DNA of 64,000 bases from Pseudomonas saudiphocaensis (GCF_000756775.1 NZ_CCSF01000001.1:248001-312000), one strand, 5' to 3'; counted from the stretch's first letter, positions 18,974-29,336 are shown. A program made the numbers and translations. Notes: a model not told the origin generated them from the sequence alone.

Positions 18974-19014
18974 GTGGCTTCCCTTGTTTGTGGTGGTCTC
19001 ACGAGCGAGGCGGG

Positions 19015-20787
19015 TCAAAGTCCCTGTTCGCTCAGCCATAGATTGAGTGCTGCCAGTTGCCACAGTTTGGAACCGCGCAAGGGCGTCAGCTGGCCGTCCG
19101 GGTCACTGAACAGCCGGTCTAGCGTCGCCGGCTGGTAGAGGCCGCGATCCTGGCTGGGGTCGGTAAGCAGCTCGCGCACCCACTCCAGGGTGACGCCCTG
19201 CAGGTGCTTGAGGCCGGGCACCGGGAAGTAGCCCTTGGGTCGGTCGATGACCTCCGCCGGAATAACCTTGCGCGAGGCTTCCTTGAGCACGTACTTGCCG
19301 CCGCCGGGTAGCTTGTATTGCGCCGGAATGCGCGCCGAAAGCTCGGCGACGTTGTGGTCGAGAAAGGGCACCCGGGCTTCCAGGCCCCAGGCCATGGTCA
19401 TGTTATCCACGCGCTTTACCGGGTCCTCTACCAGCATCACCGTGCTGTCGATGCGTAGCGCCTTGTCCACCGCCGCCTCGGCTCCGGGTTGGGCAAAGTG
19501 CTGGCGCACGAAGTCACCGGAGAAATCGCCCTTGGCCCACTGCGCCTGCACGGTTTCGGCGTATTCCTCGTAGCTGCGGTCGCGGAACGCGGCGAGATAG
19601 GCCGCTGCCGGGTCCGCGGCGCCATCCACCTGCGGATACCAGTGATAACCGGCGAACAACTCGTCAGCGCCCTGGCCGCTCTGCACCACCTTGCAATGCT
19701 TCGATACTTCGCGTGAAAGCAGGTAGAAGGCGATGCAGTCATGGCTGACCATCGGCTCGCTCATGGCCTGGAATGCGGCCGGCAGCTGTTCGAGGATCTC
19801 CTTTTCCTGAATGCGCAACTGGTGGTGGCGCGTCTGGTAGTGATTGGCGATCAGGTCGGAATACTTGAATTCGTCGCCGCGCTCGCCACCGGCGTCCTCG
19901 AAACCGATGGAGAAGGTCAGCAGGTTGTCCGCCGCGCCAGCTTCGCGCAGCAATCCGACCAGCAGGCTGGAATCGACGCCGCCGGAGAGCAGCACGCCGA
20001 CATCCACCGCCGCCCGCTGACGCAACGCGACGGAGGCGCGTAGCGCGTCCAGAGTGCGTTCCTGCCAATCCTCGAAGGTGTAGTCGCGCTCTTCCTCATG
20101 GGCACCGAACGACAGCTGCCACCAACGTTGCTGGTGAGCCTTGCCGCTGGCGTCGACCCGCATGAAGGTGCCCGGAGGCAGTTTCTCGATCCCGGCGATC
20201 AGCGTGTCCGGCGCCGGTACCACGGCGTGAAAGCTCATGTAGTGATTGAGCGCGACCGGGTTCAGCACCCCGGCAATGTCGCCGCCCTTGAGCAGCGCCG
20301 GCAGGCTGGAGGCGAAGCGCAGCCGCTCGCCAGTGCGCGATAGGTACAGCGGCTTGATGCCGAGCCGGTCGCGGGCGATGAACAGTTCCTGCACATCGCG
20401 CTGCCAGATGGCGAAGGCGAACATGCCGTTCAGACGCGGCAGCAGGGCCTCGCCCCAGGCATGGAAGCCCTTGAGCAGCACCTCGGTGTCGCCTTCGGAA
20501 AAAAAGCGGTAGCCCAGGCCTTCGAGTTCGGCGCGCAGCTCGGGGTAGTTGTAGATGGCGCCGTTGAAGACCATGGACAGGCCCAGCGCCGAGTCGATCA
20601 TCGGCTGGCCAGAGGCCTCGCACAGATCCATGATCTTTAGCCGACGGTGCCCCATGGCCATCGGGCCGGCACTGTGAAAGCCGCTGGCGTCCGGGCCGCG
20701 AGCGGTGAGGTGTTGAGTGATGCGTTCGATAGCCGCCAGATCGGCGGGTCGGTTATCGAAACGAAGTTCTCCAGCTATGCCACACAT
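19015..20787 (-). CDS. asnO: N-acetylglutaminylglutamine amidotransferase (asparagine synthetase-like)
   Basis: This protein of 590 residues converts the dipeptide acid to the amide NAGGN, an osmoprotectant accumulated under salt stress in pseudomonads. The N-terminal class II glutaminase domain begins with the nucleophile Cys2 (MCGIAGELRF). The synthetase domain carries the PP-loop SGGVDSS at 268-274 and the later KGYFPVPGLK segment. It is the first gene of the trio, so expression of the whole operon should start in the 173-base gap between 20788 and 20960. I found no operator there that I could name. Confidence 0.92.
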   Translation of the reverse strand: MCGIAGELRFDNRPADLAAIERITQHLTARGPDASGFHSAGPMAMGHRRLKIMDLCEASGQPMIDSALGLSMVFNGAIYNYPELRAELEGLGYRFFSEGDTEVLLKGFHAWGEALLPRLNGMFAFAIWQRDVQELFIARDRLGIKPLYLSRTGERLRFASSLPALLKGGDIAGVLNPVALNHYMSFHAVVPAPDTLIAGIEKLPPGTFMRVDASGKAHQQRWWQLSFGAHEEERDYTFEDWQERTLDALRASVALRQRAAVDVGVLLSGGVDSSLLVGLLREAGAADNLLTFSIGFEDAGGERGDEFKYSDLIANHYQTRHHQLRIQEKEILEQLPAAFQAMSEPMVSHDCIAFYLLSREVSKHCKVVQSGQGADELFAGYHWYPQVDGAADPAAAYLAAFRDRSYEEYAETVQAQWAKGDFSGDFVRQHFAQPGAEAAVDKALRIDSTVMLVEDPVKRVDNMTMAWGLEARVPFLDHNVAELSARIPAQYKLPGGGKYVLKEASRKVIPAEVIDRPKGYFPVPGLKHLQGVTLEWVRELLTDPSQDRGLYQPATLDRLFSDPDGQLTPLRGSKLWQLAALNLWLSEQGL

Positions 20788-20960
20788 GGAATTCCTTACC
20801 GGTTTTGCCGTTCGGGAGTGTGACTGGCAGCCTGAGCGCGAAGTTCAGGTTTCCAGACGGTGTGTTGCCGAGGGCTCGTTTCCATGGCCCGTCAACCTTT
20901 ACAGGGAAACAAAGCCTGGCCTGCCGGTCAAATTTCGAGCAGCGGGCCATGCTGCGTTCG

Positions 20961-21815
20961 CTACAGTCGAAAGCCTTCAATGATGTGCTCGGCCAATGTC
21001 TCGCTGGCTTGTGAGCGATTGCGCTCGCTGCGCAGCAACATGATGCTGGCTAGTGGCAGTTCCGGCATGCCTTCGGCCTGGCCAAGCAGCCGTAGTTCGG
21101 GGGGGACGATGCTCTGCAACTGCGCGGAAACCGCCAGGCCTGCACCCACGACCGCTAGTAGCGCAGAGAGGCTGGGGCTGGTGTAGGCCACTCGGTAGGC
21201 GATATCCAGACCGTCCAGTGCATTGCACGCCCAGGCCCGGCAGAAACAGTCGGTATTGAACATCGCCAGTGGGATCGGTCGCTGCTCATGGGTATAGAAA
21301 CCGGGCGCTTCGGCCCAGACGAAACGTTCCCGCCGCAACAGCTGGCCGATCTCCGTGCCGGGCTCGCGAGTCACGATGGAAAGGTCCAGGTCCCGCCGTT
21401 GCAACAACAGGTAGGAAGGCTCGCAGTGAACCTCGACCTGCACCAGTGGGTAGCTCTGGGCGAAGCGGGAGAGAATCCCCGGTAGAAAGCGCATCACATA
21501 GTCGTCCGGGGTGCCGATGCGCACCGAACCGACCATATGTGGCTCGCGCAGGGTCGTCAGTACCTCGCCATGCAATTTGAGAATCCGTCGCGCATAGCCA
21601 AGCAGCACCTGGCCCTCAGGCGTGAGCTTGACCTGGCGGCCGTCACGCTCGAACAGCGAGCGCTGCAGCACGTCCTCTTCAAGGCGTTTCATCTGCATGC
21701 TGACTGCCGACTGCGTGCGGTTCACCGCCTCAGCTGCGCGGGTAAACCCACCGTGATCGGCAATCGCAACGAAGCTGCGCAGCAGCTCGGCGTCAATGCT
21801 GGGATAGCTGGCCAT
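20961..21815 (-). CDS. LysR-family transcriptional regulator, divergent from a DUF1127 gene
   Basis: This LysR regulator of 284 residues has an N-terminal winged helix-turn-helix (ELLRSFVAIADHGGFTRAAE, then NRTQSAVSMQMKRLEE) and a substrate-binding domain of the periplasmic-binding fold. It is transcribed away from a small DUF1127 gene with an 84-base shared promoter region, a common arrangement in which the regulator controls the neighbour. The gene ends 173 bases from the asnO start, in the same direction, but there is no sign that it belongs to the NAGGN operon. Confidence 0.88.
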   Translation of the reverse strand: MASYPSIDAELLRSFVAIADHGGFTRAAEAVNRTQSAVSMQMKRLEEDVLQRSLFERDGRQVKLTPEGQVLLGYARRILKLHGEVLTTLREPHMVGSVRIGTPDDYVMRFLPGILSRFAQSYPLVQVEVHCEPSYLLLQRRDLDLSIVTREPGTEIGQLLRRERFVWAEAPGFYTHEQRPIPLAMFNTDCFCRAWACNALDGLDIAYRVAYTSPSLSALLAVVGAGLAVSAQLQSIVPPELRLLGQAEGMPELPLASIMLLRSERNRSQASETLAEHIIEGFRL

Positions 21816-21899
21816 TCATCAATCTCCGAGATGCACGCCATCAGAAACATTCGTTGGTCGGGCGAGAAACTGGCGCCATCCCACTTGGAGGGCACACAG

Positions 21900-22139
21900 A
21901 TGAAAGGCCAAAACGCATTTGTGCACCGGGCTCATTCGCCATCATTCACCCTGCAATCGCATGCGAATGTTGCCCGCCGCGCCTGGGCTCAGCTGGTCCG
22001 CTGGCAGACGCTTTATCGCCAGCGTCAGCAGCTTGCTGCACTGAGCGACGAGATGCTCAAGGACATCGGACGCAGCCGCGCTGATGTCGAGGCAGAGGTC
22101 AGCAAGCCGTTCTGGGACGATCCGCTGAGCCGTCGCTGA
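21900..22139 (+). CDS. DUF1127 small protein
   Basis: This protein of 79 residues has the DUF1127 (YjiS-like) block at its C-terminus: a Trp-Arg-rich helix, RQQLAALSDEMLKDIGRSRADVEAE. The first 30 residues are not conserved in this family. Members are small, basic and of uncertain function; some act in phosphate, carbon or RNA metabolism. The ATG at 21900 follows GGAGGG by nine bases. It is divergent from the LysR gene and ends eight bases from the convergent mnmC gene. Confidence 0.85.
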   Translation: MKGQNAFVHRAHSPSFTLQSHANVARRAWAQLVRWQTLYRQRQQLAALSDEMLKDIGRSRADVEAEVSKPFWDDPLSRR

Positions 22140-22147
22140 TCAGAAGC

Positions 22148-24121
22148 TCAAGCAGTACCGCGAATCAGCTTGCGCAGCAGGAAGCGGTTGGGATGGCAGG
22201 CCTCGGCGATGGCGCGTGGCAGTGGCAGCGGATCGCCGTCGATCCAGGCAGCCAGCAGTTCGCCCGACAAAGGCGCCGTGATCATGCCGCGCGAGCCGTG
22301 GGCGGTATTGACGAAAAGTCCGTCCAGCCAGGGGCAGGGCGTATTCGGGACCTGTCGGGCATCGCGGCCGAGCACTGCATAGGCGTCGGCAAAGGCGGCG
22401 GTATCGGCCAAGGGGCCGATGATCGGCAGGTAGTCAGGGCTGGTGCAGCGCATGGCGGCGCGCCCCTGCAGCTGTTCGACGGGGAGGCTGTCGGCTTGGA
22501 GTCTCTGATGCAGATCGCCGGAGATTTCTTCAAGCATTTCCAGATTGGCGCGGTGTTCGGCTTCGCTGGGCGCCGGGTCGGTGTCAGCAAAATTGAAGCT
22601 CGCGCCCAGGGTGTGCTGGCCATCCCGTGCGGGCGCCACATAGCCCTTGGCGCAGAGCACGGTTTTCAAGGCCTCGCTCTGACCGGTCAGCGGCAGCTCG
22701 GTGATTTGTCCACGAATACGCTTGAGCGGCAGCCAGGCGCTTTGCTCGAAACGCGCCACATCGGCAGCGCCGGCGAGAATCGCCACAGGCGCCTCTGCCA
22801 ACACCACGCCGTTCTCAACGGCTTGCCACAGCTCGCCATTACGCCGCAATTTGACAGGGTGGCTGTGGGTGCGCAGTTCGATGGCCGGGTCTTGGCTTAG
22901 CCAGCGGCACAGTGCGGGTGGGTGTACCCAGCCTGCGTCGGGGTAGAACAGCCCACCGTCGCGCAACTCTACGCCGGCCAGCAGCTCGGCCTGGCTGCGG
23001 TTCAGTTCATGCAGCAGGGTATGTGGAAAAACGCTAGCCAGTTCAGCCTGGCGTGCGGCTTCCTTGTTATCAAAGGCAATCTGCAGCACGCCGCAGGCAT
23101 CCCAGTCCCGGCCCTGCTGCAGATTGCGTAGCAGGCGGCGGGTGTAGCCGAAACCGCTTATGACCAGCTGAGAAAGCGCTGTGCCGTGGGCGGATAACTT
23201 CAGGTAAAGCACGCCCTGCGGATTGCCCGAGCCTTCTGCAGCGATCTCGGCGTGGCGCTCCAGCAGCGTCACTTGCCAACCGCGTGCGGCCAGGCTGGCG
23301 GCGCTGGCGCAACCGGCCAATCCTGCACCGATCACCAGTGCCTTGCGCTGCGTCGGATTGAAAGCTGGGCGGGCAAACCAGGGTTTTTCCGGCTGTGAAG
23401 CGGGGCTGTTGAAGTGTCCCTTGAGGCTTTCACGTTTATGTCCGAAACCCTGGATGCGTTCGACCTCGAACCCTGCCGCCAGCAAGCCGCGGCGAACGAC
23501 CCCAGCGCTGGTAAAAGTCGCCAGAGTCGCACCCGTAGCGGACAGGCGTGCCAGTTGTGCGAAGAGTTCCGGCTGCCACATGTCCGGGTTCTTTGACGGG
23601 GCGAAACCGTCGAGGAACCAGGCATCGATCCGTGCGTCGAGGTGGCTCAGGCTCTCCAGCGCTTCGCCCACCATCAGCGTCAGGGTGATGCGCCCGAAGC
23701 GAAATTGCTGGAAGCCCGGATTCACCGCCACATACTGCTCCAGCAGTTGCAGCGTCAGGTCATGGAGCTCGGGCCACAAGGCCAGCGCCCGTTGCAGATC
23801 CTCGGGGGTCAGCGGGTGCTTTTCCACACTGATGAAATGCAGGAAGCTGCCAGCTGGTGCCTGCTGCTCGAACAGCCGCCAGGCACAGAGAAAGTTCAGC
23901 CCCGTGCCGAAGCCCGTTTCGCCGATCACCAGTCGCTGGCCGCTGTGCAGCGCAGCGAAACGCTCGGCCAGCCGATTCGGCTGCAGAAATACATGTGCCG
24001 TTTCGGCCAGCCCCGATGCGCGCGAAAAGTACACATCACCGTAGCGGCGCGATTGCGGCTGGCCGTTTTCGTCCCAGTCGAGTTCGGCGTGCTGTAGAGG
24101 CGTCGGGGTGTCGGCGGGCAT
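22148..24121 (-). CDS. mnmC: tRNA 5-methylaminomethyl-2-thiouridine biosynthesis bifunctional protein MnmC
   Basis: MnmC (657 residues) finishes mnm5s2U at the wobble position of tRNA for Glu, Gln and Lys. The N-terminal part is the SAM-dependent methyltransferase (GETGFGTGLNFL near residue 65; the catalytic-site segment DAWFLDGFAPSKNPDMW near 180). The C-terminal FAD oxidase domain starts at about residue 260 with ALVIGAGLAGCASAASLAA. The start ATG at 24121 fits the family; the frame is open further upstream to 24226 but that part is not conserved in appearance. It is divergent from the polyphosphate kinase gene. Confidence 0.94.
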   Translation of the reverse strand: MPADTPTPLQHAELDWDENGQPQSRRYGDVYFSRASGLAETAHVFLQPNRLAERFAALHSGQRLVIGETGFGTGLNFLCAWRLFEQQAPAGSFLHFISVEKHPLTPEDLQRALALWPELHDLTLQLLEQYVAVNPGFQQFRFGRITLTLMVGEALESLSHLDARIDAWFLDGFAPSKNPDMWQPELFAQLARLSATGATLATFTSAGVVRRGLLAAGFEVERIQGFGHKRESLKGHFNSPASQPEKPWFARPAFNPTQRKALVIGAGLAGCASAASLAARGWQVTLLERHAEIAAEGSGNPQGVLYLKLSAHGTALSQLVISGFGYTRRLLRNLQQGRDWDACGVLQIAFDNKEAARQAELASVFPHTLLHELNRSQAELLAGVELRDGGLFYPDAGWVHPPALCRWLSQDPAIELRTHSHPVKLRRNGELWQAVENGVVLAEAPVAILAGAADVARFEQSAWLPLKRIRGQITELPLTGQSEALKTVLCAKGYVAPARDGQHTLGASFNFADTDPAPSEAEHRANLEMLEEISGDLHQRLQADSLPVEQLQGRAAMRCTSPDYLPIIGPLADTAAFADAYAVLGRDARQVPNTPCPWLDGLFVNTAHGSRGMITAPLSGELLAAWIDGDPLPLPRAIAEACHPNRFLLRKLIRGTA

Positions 24122-24307
24122 GGATGTGTCCTGAAAAACTGGGTGCGCGATTCTAGCAGCCGGTGAAAAACCGATGCGGCATGCGTTGTCGCATGTCCAA
24201 GGGCATAAGTGGCTGACCACTGCCATCTGTCAATTTTTGACGGCCCGTTTTTGCGACACTGGCGCCCCTCTCGGGAAGCGCCCGGCGATGAATACTTGGA
24301 GAAAACG

Positions 24308-25801
24308 ATGTTCGAGTCTGCGGAAATCGGCCACAGCATCGACAAGGCCACCTACGACGCCGAAGTGCCGTTCCTGCGCGAGGCCTTGCTGGACGCGCAG
24401 AACCGGCTCCGTGAGCAGGCGCGTTTTCCGGTGCTGATCCTGATCAACGGGATCGAAGGGGCGGGCAAGGGCGAGACGATCAAGCTGCTCAACGAATGGA
24501 TGGATCCGCGCCTGATTCGCGTCGACAGCTTCGATGTACCCAGCGACGAGGAGCTTTCGCATCCGCCTGCATGGCGTTACTGGCGACGGATGCCGGCCAA
24601 GGGGCAGACCGGCATCTTCTTCGGCAACTGGTACAGCAAGATGCTGGAAGACCGTGTTCACGGCCGCATCCGCAAGGTCGATCTGGAGTTGGCCATCAGC
24701 CGTGCGCAGCGTCTGGAGCGCATGCTCTGCGATGAAGGCGTGCTGATCTTCAAGTTCTGGTTCCACCTGTCCAAGGAGCGCATGCTTCAGCGTCTGGCTT
24801 CGCTCAAGGACGATCCGCTGCACAGTTGGCGTATCAGCCCGCTGGATTGGCAGCAGTCCAAAACCTATGACCGGTTCGTGCGCTACGGCGAACTGATCCT
24901 GCGGCGCAGCAGCCGCAATTTCGCGCCCTGGTATGTAATCGAAGGTGCCGACGAGCGTTATCGCAGCCTGATCGCCGGGCGGCTGTTGCTCGACGGACTG
25001 AATGCGGCGCTCGCTGCGCAAAGCGGTCCAACGGTAGCGCCCCATACGGCCCCGGTGGAAGCGGACATGAGCCTGAACCGGATCAGCCTGCTCGGTAGCC
25101 TGGATCTTTCGCAGAAGCTGGACAAGGAAGCCTACAAGCAGCAACTGGCCGACGAGCAGGCACGGCTTTCCCAGCTGCTGCGTGATCGTCGCCTGCGCAA
25201 GCGTGGCGTGCTGGCGCTGTTCGAGGGGCATGATGCGGCCGGGAAGGGCAGCGCCATCCGCCGCATCACCGGCGCGCTGGACCCGCGCTTATATCGCACC
25301 GTGCAGGTAGCGGCGCCCAGCGAGGACGAGCGCGCCAAGCCGTGGCTGTGGCGCTTCTGGCGTGACGTGCCGGCCCGCGGGCAGTTCACCATCTTCGATC
25401 GATCCTGGTACGGGCGGGTATTGGTGGAGCGGGTCGAGGGGTTCTGCACACCGGACGAGTGGCTGCGGGCTTACAATGAAATCAACGACTTCGAGGAGCA
25501 GCTGGTGGATGCGGGCGTAGTGGTGGTCAAGTTCTGGCTATCCATCGACAAGGAAACCCAGCTGGAGCGCTTCCGGGAACGAGAGAACACCCCACACAAG
25601 CGCTTCAAGATTACCGAGGAAGACTGGCGCAACCGCGAGAAGTGGGACGACTACAGCAATGCGGTCACAGACATGGTGGATCGCACCAGCACCGAGATCG
25701 CGCCCTGGACCCTGGTGGAGGCCAACGACAAGCGCTTCGCCAGGATTAAGGTGCTGCGCACGCTCAACGATGCGTTAGAGGCCGCCGTCGCCAAGGATTA
25801 G
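24308..25801 (+). CDS. pap: Polyphosphate:AMP phosphotransferase (two-domain PPK2, class II)
   Basis: This protein of 497 residues contains two PPK2 kinase domains in tandem and makes ADP from AMP using polyphosphate. Walker A motifs are GIEGAGKGE (about residue 49) in the first domain and GHDAAGKGS (about 307) in the second. The second domain also has the complete lid and Walker B-like region (FDRSWYGRVLVERVEGF), which in the family is the catalytically active half. The ATG at 24308 is the family start. It is convergent with fumC. Confidence 0.92.
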   Translation: MFESAEIGHSIDKATYDAEVPFLREALLDAQNRLREQARFPVLILINGIEGAGKGETIKLLNEWMDPRLIRVDSFDVPSDEELSHPPAWRYWRRMPAKGQTGIFFGNWYSKMLEDRVHGRIRKVDLELAISRAQRLERMLCDEGVLIFKFWFHLSKERMLQRLASLKDDPLHSWRISPLDWQQSKTYDRFVRYGELILRRSSRNFAPWYVIEGADERYRSLIAGRLLLDGLNAALAAQSGPTVAPHTAPVEADMSLNRISLLGSLDLSQKLDKEAYKQQLADEQARLSQLLRDRRLRKRGVLALFEGHDAAGKGSAIRRITGALDPRLYRTVQVAAPSEDERAKPWLWRFWRDVPARGQFTIFDRSWYGRVLVERVEGFCTPDEWLRAYNEINDFEEQLVDAGVVVVKFWLSIDKETQLERFRERENTPHKRFKITEEDWRNREKWDDYSNAVTDMVDRTSTEIAPWTLVEANDKRFARIKVLRTLNDALEAAVAKD

Positions 25802-25903
25802 AGCGGTGGCCAAGCCCGGCGCGCCCTTCGCGGTTGAAGCTGCTCCCATAGGTTCTCAGCTGTACCGAGCCCGTGGAAGTGGCTTCAGTTACGAAGCCTT
25901 CTT

Positions 25904-27289
25904 TTATCCCGGCTCCAGCATGGTTTCCGGGCGCACCCACCGGTCGAACTCCTCATCGCTGAGGTAGCCGAGCTCCAGTGCCGCCTCACGAAGTGTGCTG
26001 CCTTCGGCATAGGCCTTCTTGGCGATTTCCGCGGCCTTGTCGTAGCCGATATGCGGGTTCAGTGCCGTAACCAACATCAGGCCGCGCTCCAGGTGCTCGG
26101 CCATGCGCTCGGCATCCGGCTCCATGCCGGTGATGCAGTGGCTGTTGAAATTGCGGCAGCCATCGGCCAGCAGACGGATCGATTCCAGCAGGTTGTGGAT
26201 GATCACCGGTTTGAAGACGTTCAGCTGCAAGTGGCCCTGGCTGGCGGCGAAGCCAATGGTGGTGTCGTTGCCCATGACCTGGCAGGCGATCATCGACAGT
26301 GCCTCGCACTGGGTCGGGTTGACCTTGCCGGGCATGATCGAACTGCCGGGCTCGTTGGCCGGCAGGCGCACTTCGGCAAATCCCCCACGCGGGCCGGAAC
26401 CCAGCAGGCGCAGGTCGTTGGCGATCTTCATCAATGCCACGGCGAGGGTTTTCAGCGCGCCGGACAGCGCCACCAGCGGCTCATGACCGGAGAGTGCGGC
26501 AAACTTGTTCGGTGCCGAGACGAAGGGCAACCCCGAGAGCGCGGCAAGCTCCGCCGCGATGGCATCGGCAAAGCCGTGTGGTGCGTTAAGCCCGGTGCCC
26601 ACGGCGGTGCCACCCTGGGCCAGTTCGAGAACTGCCGGCATGGCCTGGCGAATGGCGCGCTCGGCGATATCCAGCTGTGCGACAAACGCCGATAGCTCCT
26701 GACCGAAGGTGACCGGCGTGGCGTCCATCATGTGGGTGCGCCCGGTTTTTACCAGCTTGCCGTGTCGAGCCGCCTGTTCGGCGAGGCCTCCGGACAGCTC
26801 GGCGATGGCCGGCAGCAATTGATCGTGTACCGCCCTGGCCGCCGCGATGTGCATGGCGGTGGGGAAGCAGTCGTTGGAGCTTTGCGCGCGGTTGACGTGA
26901 TCGTTCGGGTGCACCGGACTTTTCCCGCCGCGCGTGCCGCCGGCCAGTTCGTTGGCACGACCGGCAATCACCTCGTTGACGTTCATGTTGCTCTGGGTGC
27001 CGCTGCCGGTCTGCCAGACCACCAGCGGGAATTGTTCATCGTGCTGACCGTGGAGGATCTCGTCGGCAGCCTGCTCGATCAGGCGGGCCACATCCGGCGG
27101 CAGATCACCAATGCGGTCATTCACCCGTGCCGCGGCTTTCTTGATCAGCGCCAGAGCGTGGCAGACGGCCAGCGGCATGCGCTGATCGCCGATGGCAAAA
27201 TTGCTCAGCGAGCGCTGGGTTTGAGCGCCCCAATAGGCCTGCTCCGGTACTTCCACAGGGCCGAGGCTGTCGGTTTCGGTGCGGGTCAT
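25904..27289 (-). CDS. fumC: Class II fumarate hydratase
   Basis: FumC (461 residues) is the iron-independent, oxidant-resistant fumarase that interconverts fumarate and L-malate. The superfamily signature [13 protein letters not shown] is present (about residue 318), along with the [14 protein letters not shown] and [10 protein letters not shown] segments that build the active site between subunits. The frame opens far upstream (27487), but the ATG at 27289, with GGAG eight bases before it, gives the usual length. Divergent from the DUF2059 gene. Confidence 0.95.
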   Translation of the reverse strand: MTRTETDSLGPVEVPEQAYWGAQTQRSLSNFAIGDQRMPLAVCHALALIKKAAARVNDRIGDLPPDVARLIEQAADEILHGQHDEQFPLVVWQTGSGTQSNMNVNEVIAGRANELAGGTRGGKSPVHPNDHVNRAQSSNDCFPTAMHIAAARAVHDQLLPAIAELSGGLAEQAARHGKLVKTGRTHMMDATPVTFGQELSAFVAQLDIAERAIRQAMPAVLELAQGGTAVGTGLNAPHGFADAIAAELAALSGLPFVSAPNKFAALSGHEPLVALSGALKTLAVALMKIANDLRLLGSGPRGGFAEVRLPANEPGSSIMPGKVNPTQCEALSMIACQVMGNDTTIGFAASQGHLQLNVFKPVIIHNLLESIRLLADGCRNFNSHCITGMEPDAERMAEHLERGLMLVTALNPHIGYDKAAEIAKKAYAEGSTLREAALELGYLSDEEFDRWVRPETMLEPG

Positions 27290-27444
27290 GCCGTACTCCA
27301 TTGGAAATGTTAGGGCTAGGCTAGTTAGGTCGCCCGGAGCCGGCCCAGGTTCAATCGGCCGGTTTTTCGTTCCTTGAGAGATTGGAACTCCCCGCGCAGA
27401 ATGTGTCCACTGAGGCACATCTATCGCCTCCCAAGGATCATTCA

Positions 27445-27954
27445 ATGGACATGTTTCGTATCGCCGCGCTCTGCAGCGCCTTTTCACTTGCGTTGCTGAG
27501 CGTTCAGGTCAGTGCCGACGAGGCCAGCCATGCTGCCAAGGCCGAGCGCTTCCTCGAGCTGGTCGGAGCCAACCGCCTGACCGTGCCGGTATATGCCCAG
27601 GTCCAGCAGATGTTCGCCGAGCGCTTTGCCCAGACCCAGGCGCCGGAAAGCAAGCGCGCCCTGCTGGAAAGCTACCAGTCCAAGGCTGATGCAGTGCTTG
27701 ATCGGGAGATCGGCTGGCACAAGCTCAAGCCCGACCTGGTTGCGCTCTACAGCGAAGCGTTCAGCGAGAAGGAGCTGGCCGAACTGAATGAATTCTATGC
27801 ATCCGAGTTGGGCAAGAAGGTGCTGGCAAGATTGCCGCAACTCAACGCCCGCTCGGCGCAGCTGACTCAGGCCCGGCTTGAAGGCGCCGTACCCGAAGTG
27901 AACAAGCTGCTGGCGGACATGACCGCCGAACTCGATACCCAGAAAAAGCCCTGA
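27445..27954 (+). CDS. DUF2059 exported protein
   Basis: This protein of 169 residues has a signal peptide ([20 protein letters not shown]) and a mainly helical DUF2059 domain; the segment [24 protein letters not shown] is characteristic. It should be periplasmic. Its function is unknown. The ATG at 27445 follows AAGGA, and the BolA-like gene begins 15 bases after its stop, so the two are probably co-transcribed. Confidence 0.85.
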   Translation: MDMFRIAALCSAFSLALLSVQVSADEASHAAKAERFLELVGANRLTVPVYAQVQQMFAERFAQTQAPESKRALLESYQSKADAVLDREIGWHKLKPDLVALYSEAFSEKELAELNEFYASELGKKVLARLPQLNARSAQLTQARLEGAVPEVNKLLADMTAELDTQKKP

Positions 27955-27969
27955 TGGAGTTGGTTAGGC

Positions 27970-28266
27970 ATGAGCAAACTGAACACGATCGAAGGCGCCC
28001 TGCAGGCGCTGCAGCCCGAGCATCTGCAGGTGCTCGATGAAAGCCATATGCACAGTCGCGGGCAGGAGACTCATTACAAGGCGGTGATCGTCAGTGAGCA
28101 GTTCGCCGGCCTCAGCGCCGTCAAACGCCACCAGAAGGCCTATGCCGCCATGGGCGAGCTGATGCAGCAGATCCATGCACTGGCACTGCACACCTATACC
28201 CCTGAAGAATGGAAGGAGCAGGGCGTTGCGCCGGCCTCTCCGGTTTGCGCGGGTGGGCACAAGTAG
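27970..28266 (+). CDS. BolA-family protein
   Basis: This 98-residue protein has the BolA core: LDESHMHSRGQETHYKAVIVS, then F-x-G-L-x-x-V-x-RHQ-x-x-Y-x-x-(L/M). The histidine of the RHQ motif and the earlier His/Cys-region residues are used by BolA proteins to bind [2Fe-2S] clusters with monothiol glutaredoxins. The C-terminus adds a short non-conserved tail with one cysteine. It follows the DUF2059 gene and is ended by a strong terminator. Confidence 0.88.
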   Translation: MSKLNTIEGALQALQPEHLQVLDESHMHSRGQETHYKAVIVSEQFAGLSAVKRHQKAYAAMGELMQQIHALALHTYTPEEWKEQGVAPASPVCAGGHK

Positions 28267-28321
28267 CGTTTGATCGTCATTGAGAAGACAGCTGCGCATT
28301 TGTTGATAGAATTGCGCACCG

Positions 28322-28350
28322 CGCCGGCTTATGCCGGCGTTGTCTTTTTT
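28322..28350 (+). terminator. Rho-independent terminator after the BolA-like gene
   Basis: A 7-bp stem CGCCGGC/GCCGGCG with TTAT loop is followed by TTGTCTTTTTT. It lies 55 bases after the BolA-like stop codon and 50 before the trhO start. Confidence 0.88.
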
Positions 28351-28400
28351 GCATCCCCGGTCCGTCCTTTACGAGGATGACCACTGGAGGAATATTCCGT

Positions 28401-29336
28401 ATGACTCAGAAAGTCGTCGTTGCGGCGCTGTACAAGTTCGTCTCCCTGCCGGACTACGTCGCGTTACGCGAGCCCCTGCTCAATGTCCTCGAAGCCAATG
28501 GCATCAAGGGCACGCTGCTGCTTGCCGAGGAAGGCATCAATGGCACCGTTGCCGGCAGTCGCGAAGGAATCGATGCGCTGCTCGCCTGGTTCGGTACCGA
28601 TCCACGTCTGGCCGATATCGACCACAAGGAATCCCGCTGCGCCGAGCCGCCGTTTTACCGCACCAAGGTCAAGCTGAAGAAGGAGATCGTCACCCTCGGC
28701 GTGCCGGGCGTCGATCCCAACCAGCGTGTCGGCACCTATGTGGAGCCGAAGGACTGGAACGCGCTGATCGACGACCCCGAGGTGCTGCTGATCGATACCC
28801 GTAACGACTACGAAGTGGCCATCGGCACCTTCGAAGGCGCGATCGATCCGCAGACCAAGTCCTTCCGCGAGTTTCCCGAGTACATCAAGGCGCATTACGA
28901 CCCGGCGAAGCACAAGAAGGTGGCCATGTTCTGCACCGGCGGCATCCGCTGTGAGAAAGCCTCCAGCTACATGTTGGGCGAGGGCTTCGAGGAGGTTTAT
29001 CACCTCAAGGGCGGCATCCTCAAATATCTAGAGGAGGTGCCCCAGGAGGAAACTCGCTGGCGCGGCGACTGCTATGTGTTCGACAACCGTGTGACCGTGC
29101 GCCACGATCTGAGCGAGGGCGATTTCGAGCAGTGCCACGCGTGCCGTACTCCGGTTTCCGTTGAGGATCGCCAGTCGGAACATTACGCACCCGGTATCAG
29201 CTGCCCGCATTGCTGGGATACGCTGAGCGAGAAAACCCGCACCAGCGCCCGTGAGCGGCAGAAGCAGATCGAGTTGGCGCTCCAACGCAACCAGCCACAT
29301 CCTATCGGTCATAACTACCGCAAGCAGGGCGCGTGA
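28401..29336 (+). CDS. trhO: tRNA uridine(34) hydroxylase TrhO (rhodanese domain)
   Basis: TrhO (311 residues, former UPF0176/YceA) hydroxylates U34 of certain tRNAs in an oxygen-dependent way, the first step to 5-methoxy- or carboxymethoxyuridine. The N-terminal acylphosphatase-like domain (residues 1-95) includes [13 protein letters not shown]. The rhodanese domain has the active-site loop CTGGIRCEK with Cys178 and Cys184. The C-terminal part contains a C-x2-C pair (CHAC) and later CPHC that may bind zinc. The ATG at 28401 follows GGAGGAA. Confidence 0.93.
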   Translation: MTQKVVVAALYKFVSLPDYVALREPLLNVLEANGIKGTLLLAEEGINGTVAGSREGIDALLAWFGTDPRLADIDHKESRCAEPPFYRTKVKLKKEIVTLGVPGVDPNQRVGTYVEPKDWNALIDDPEVLLIDTRNDYEVAIGTFEGAIDPQTKSFREFPEYIKAHYDPAKHKKVAMFCTGGIRCEKASSYMLGEGFEEVYHLKGGILKYLEEVPQEETRWRGDCYVFDNRVTVRHDLSEGDFEQCHACRTPVSVEDRQSEHYAPGISCPHCWDTLSEKTRTSARERQKQIELALQRNQPHPIGHNYRKQGA

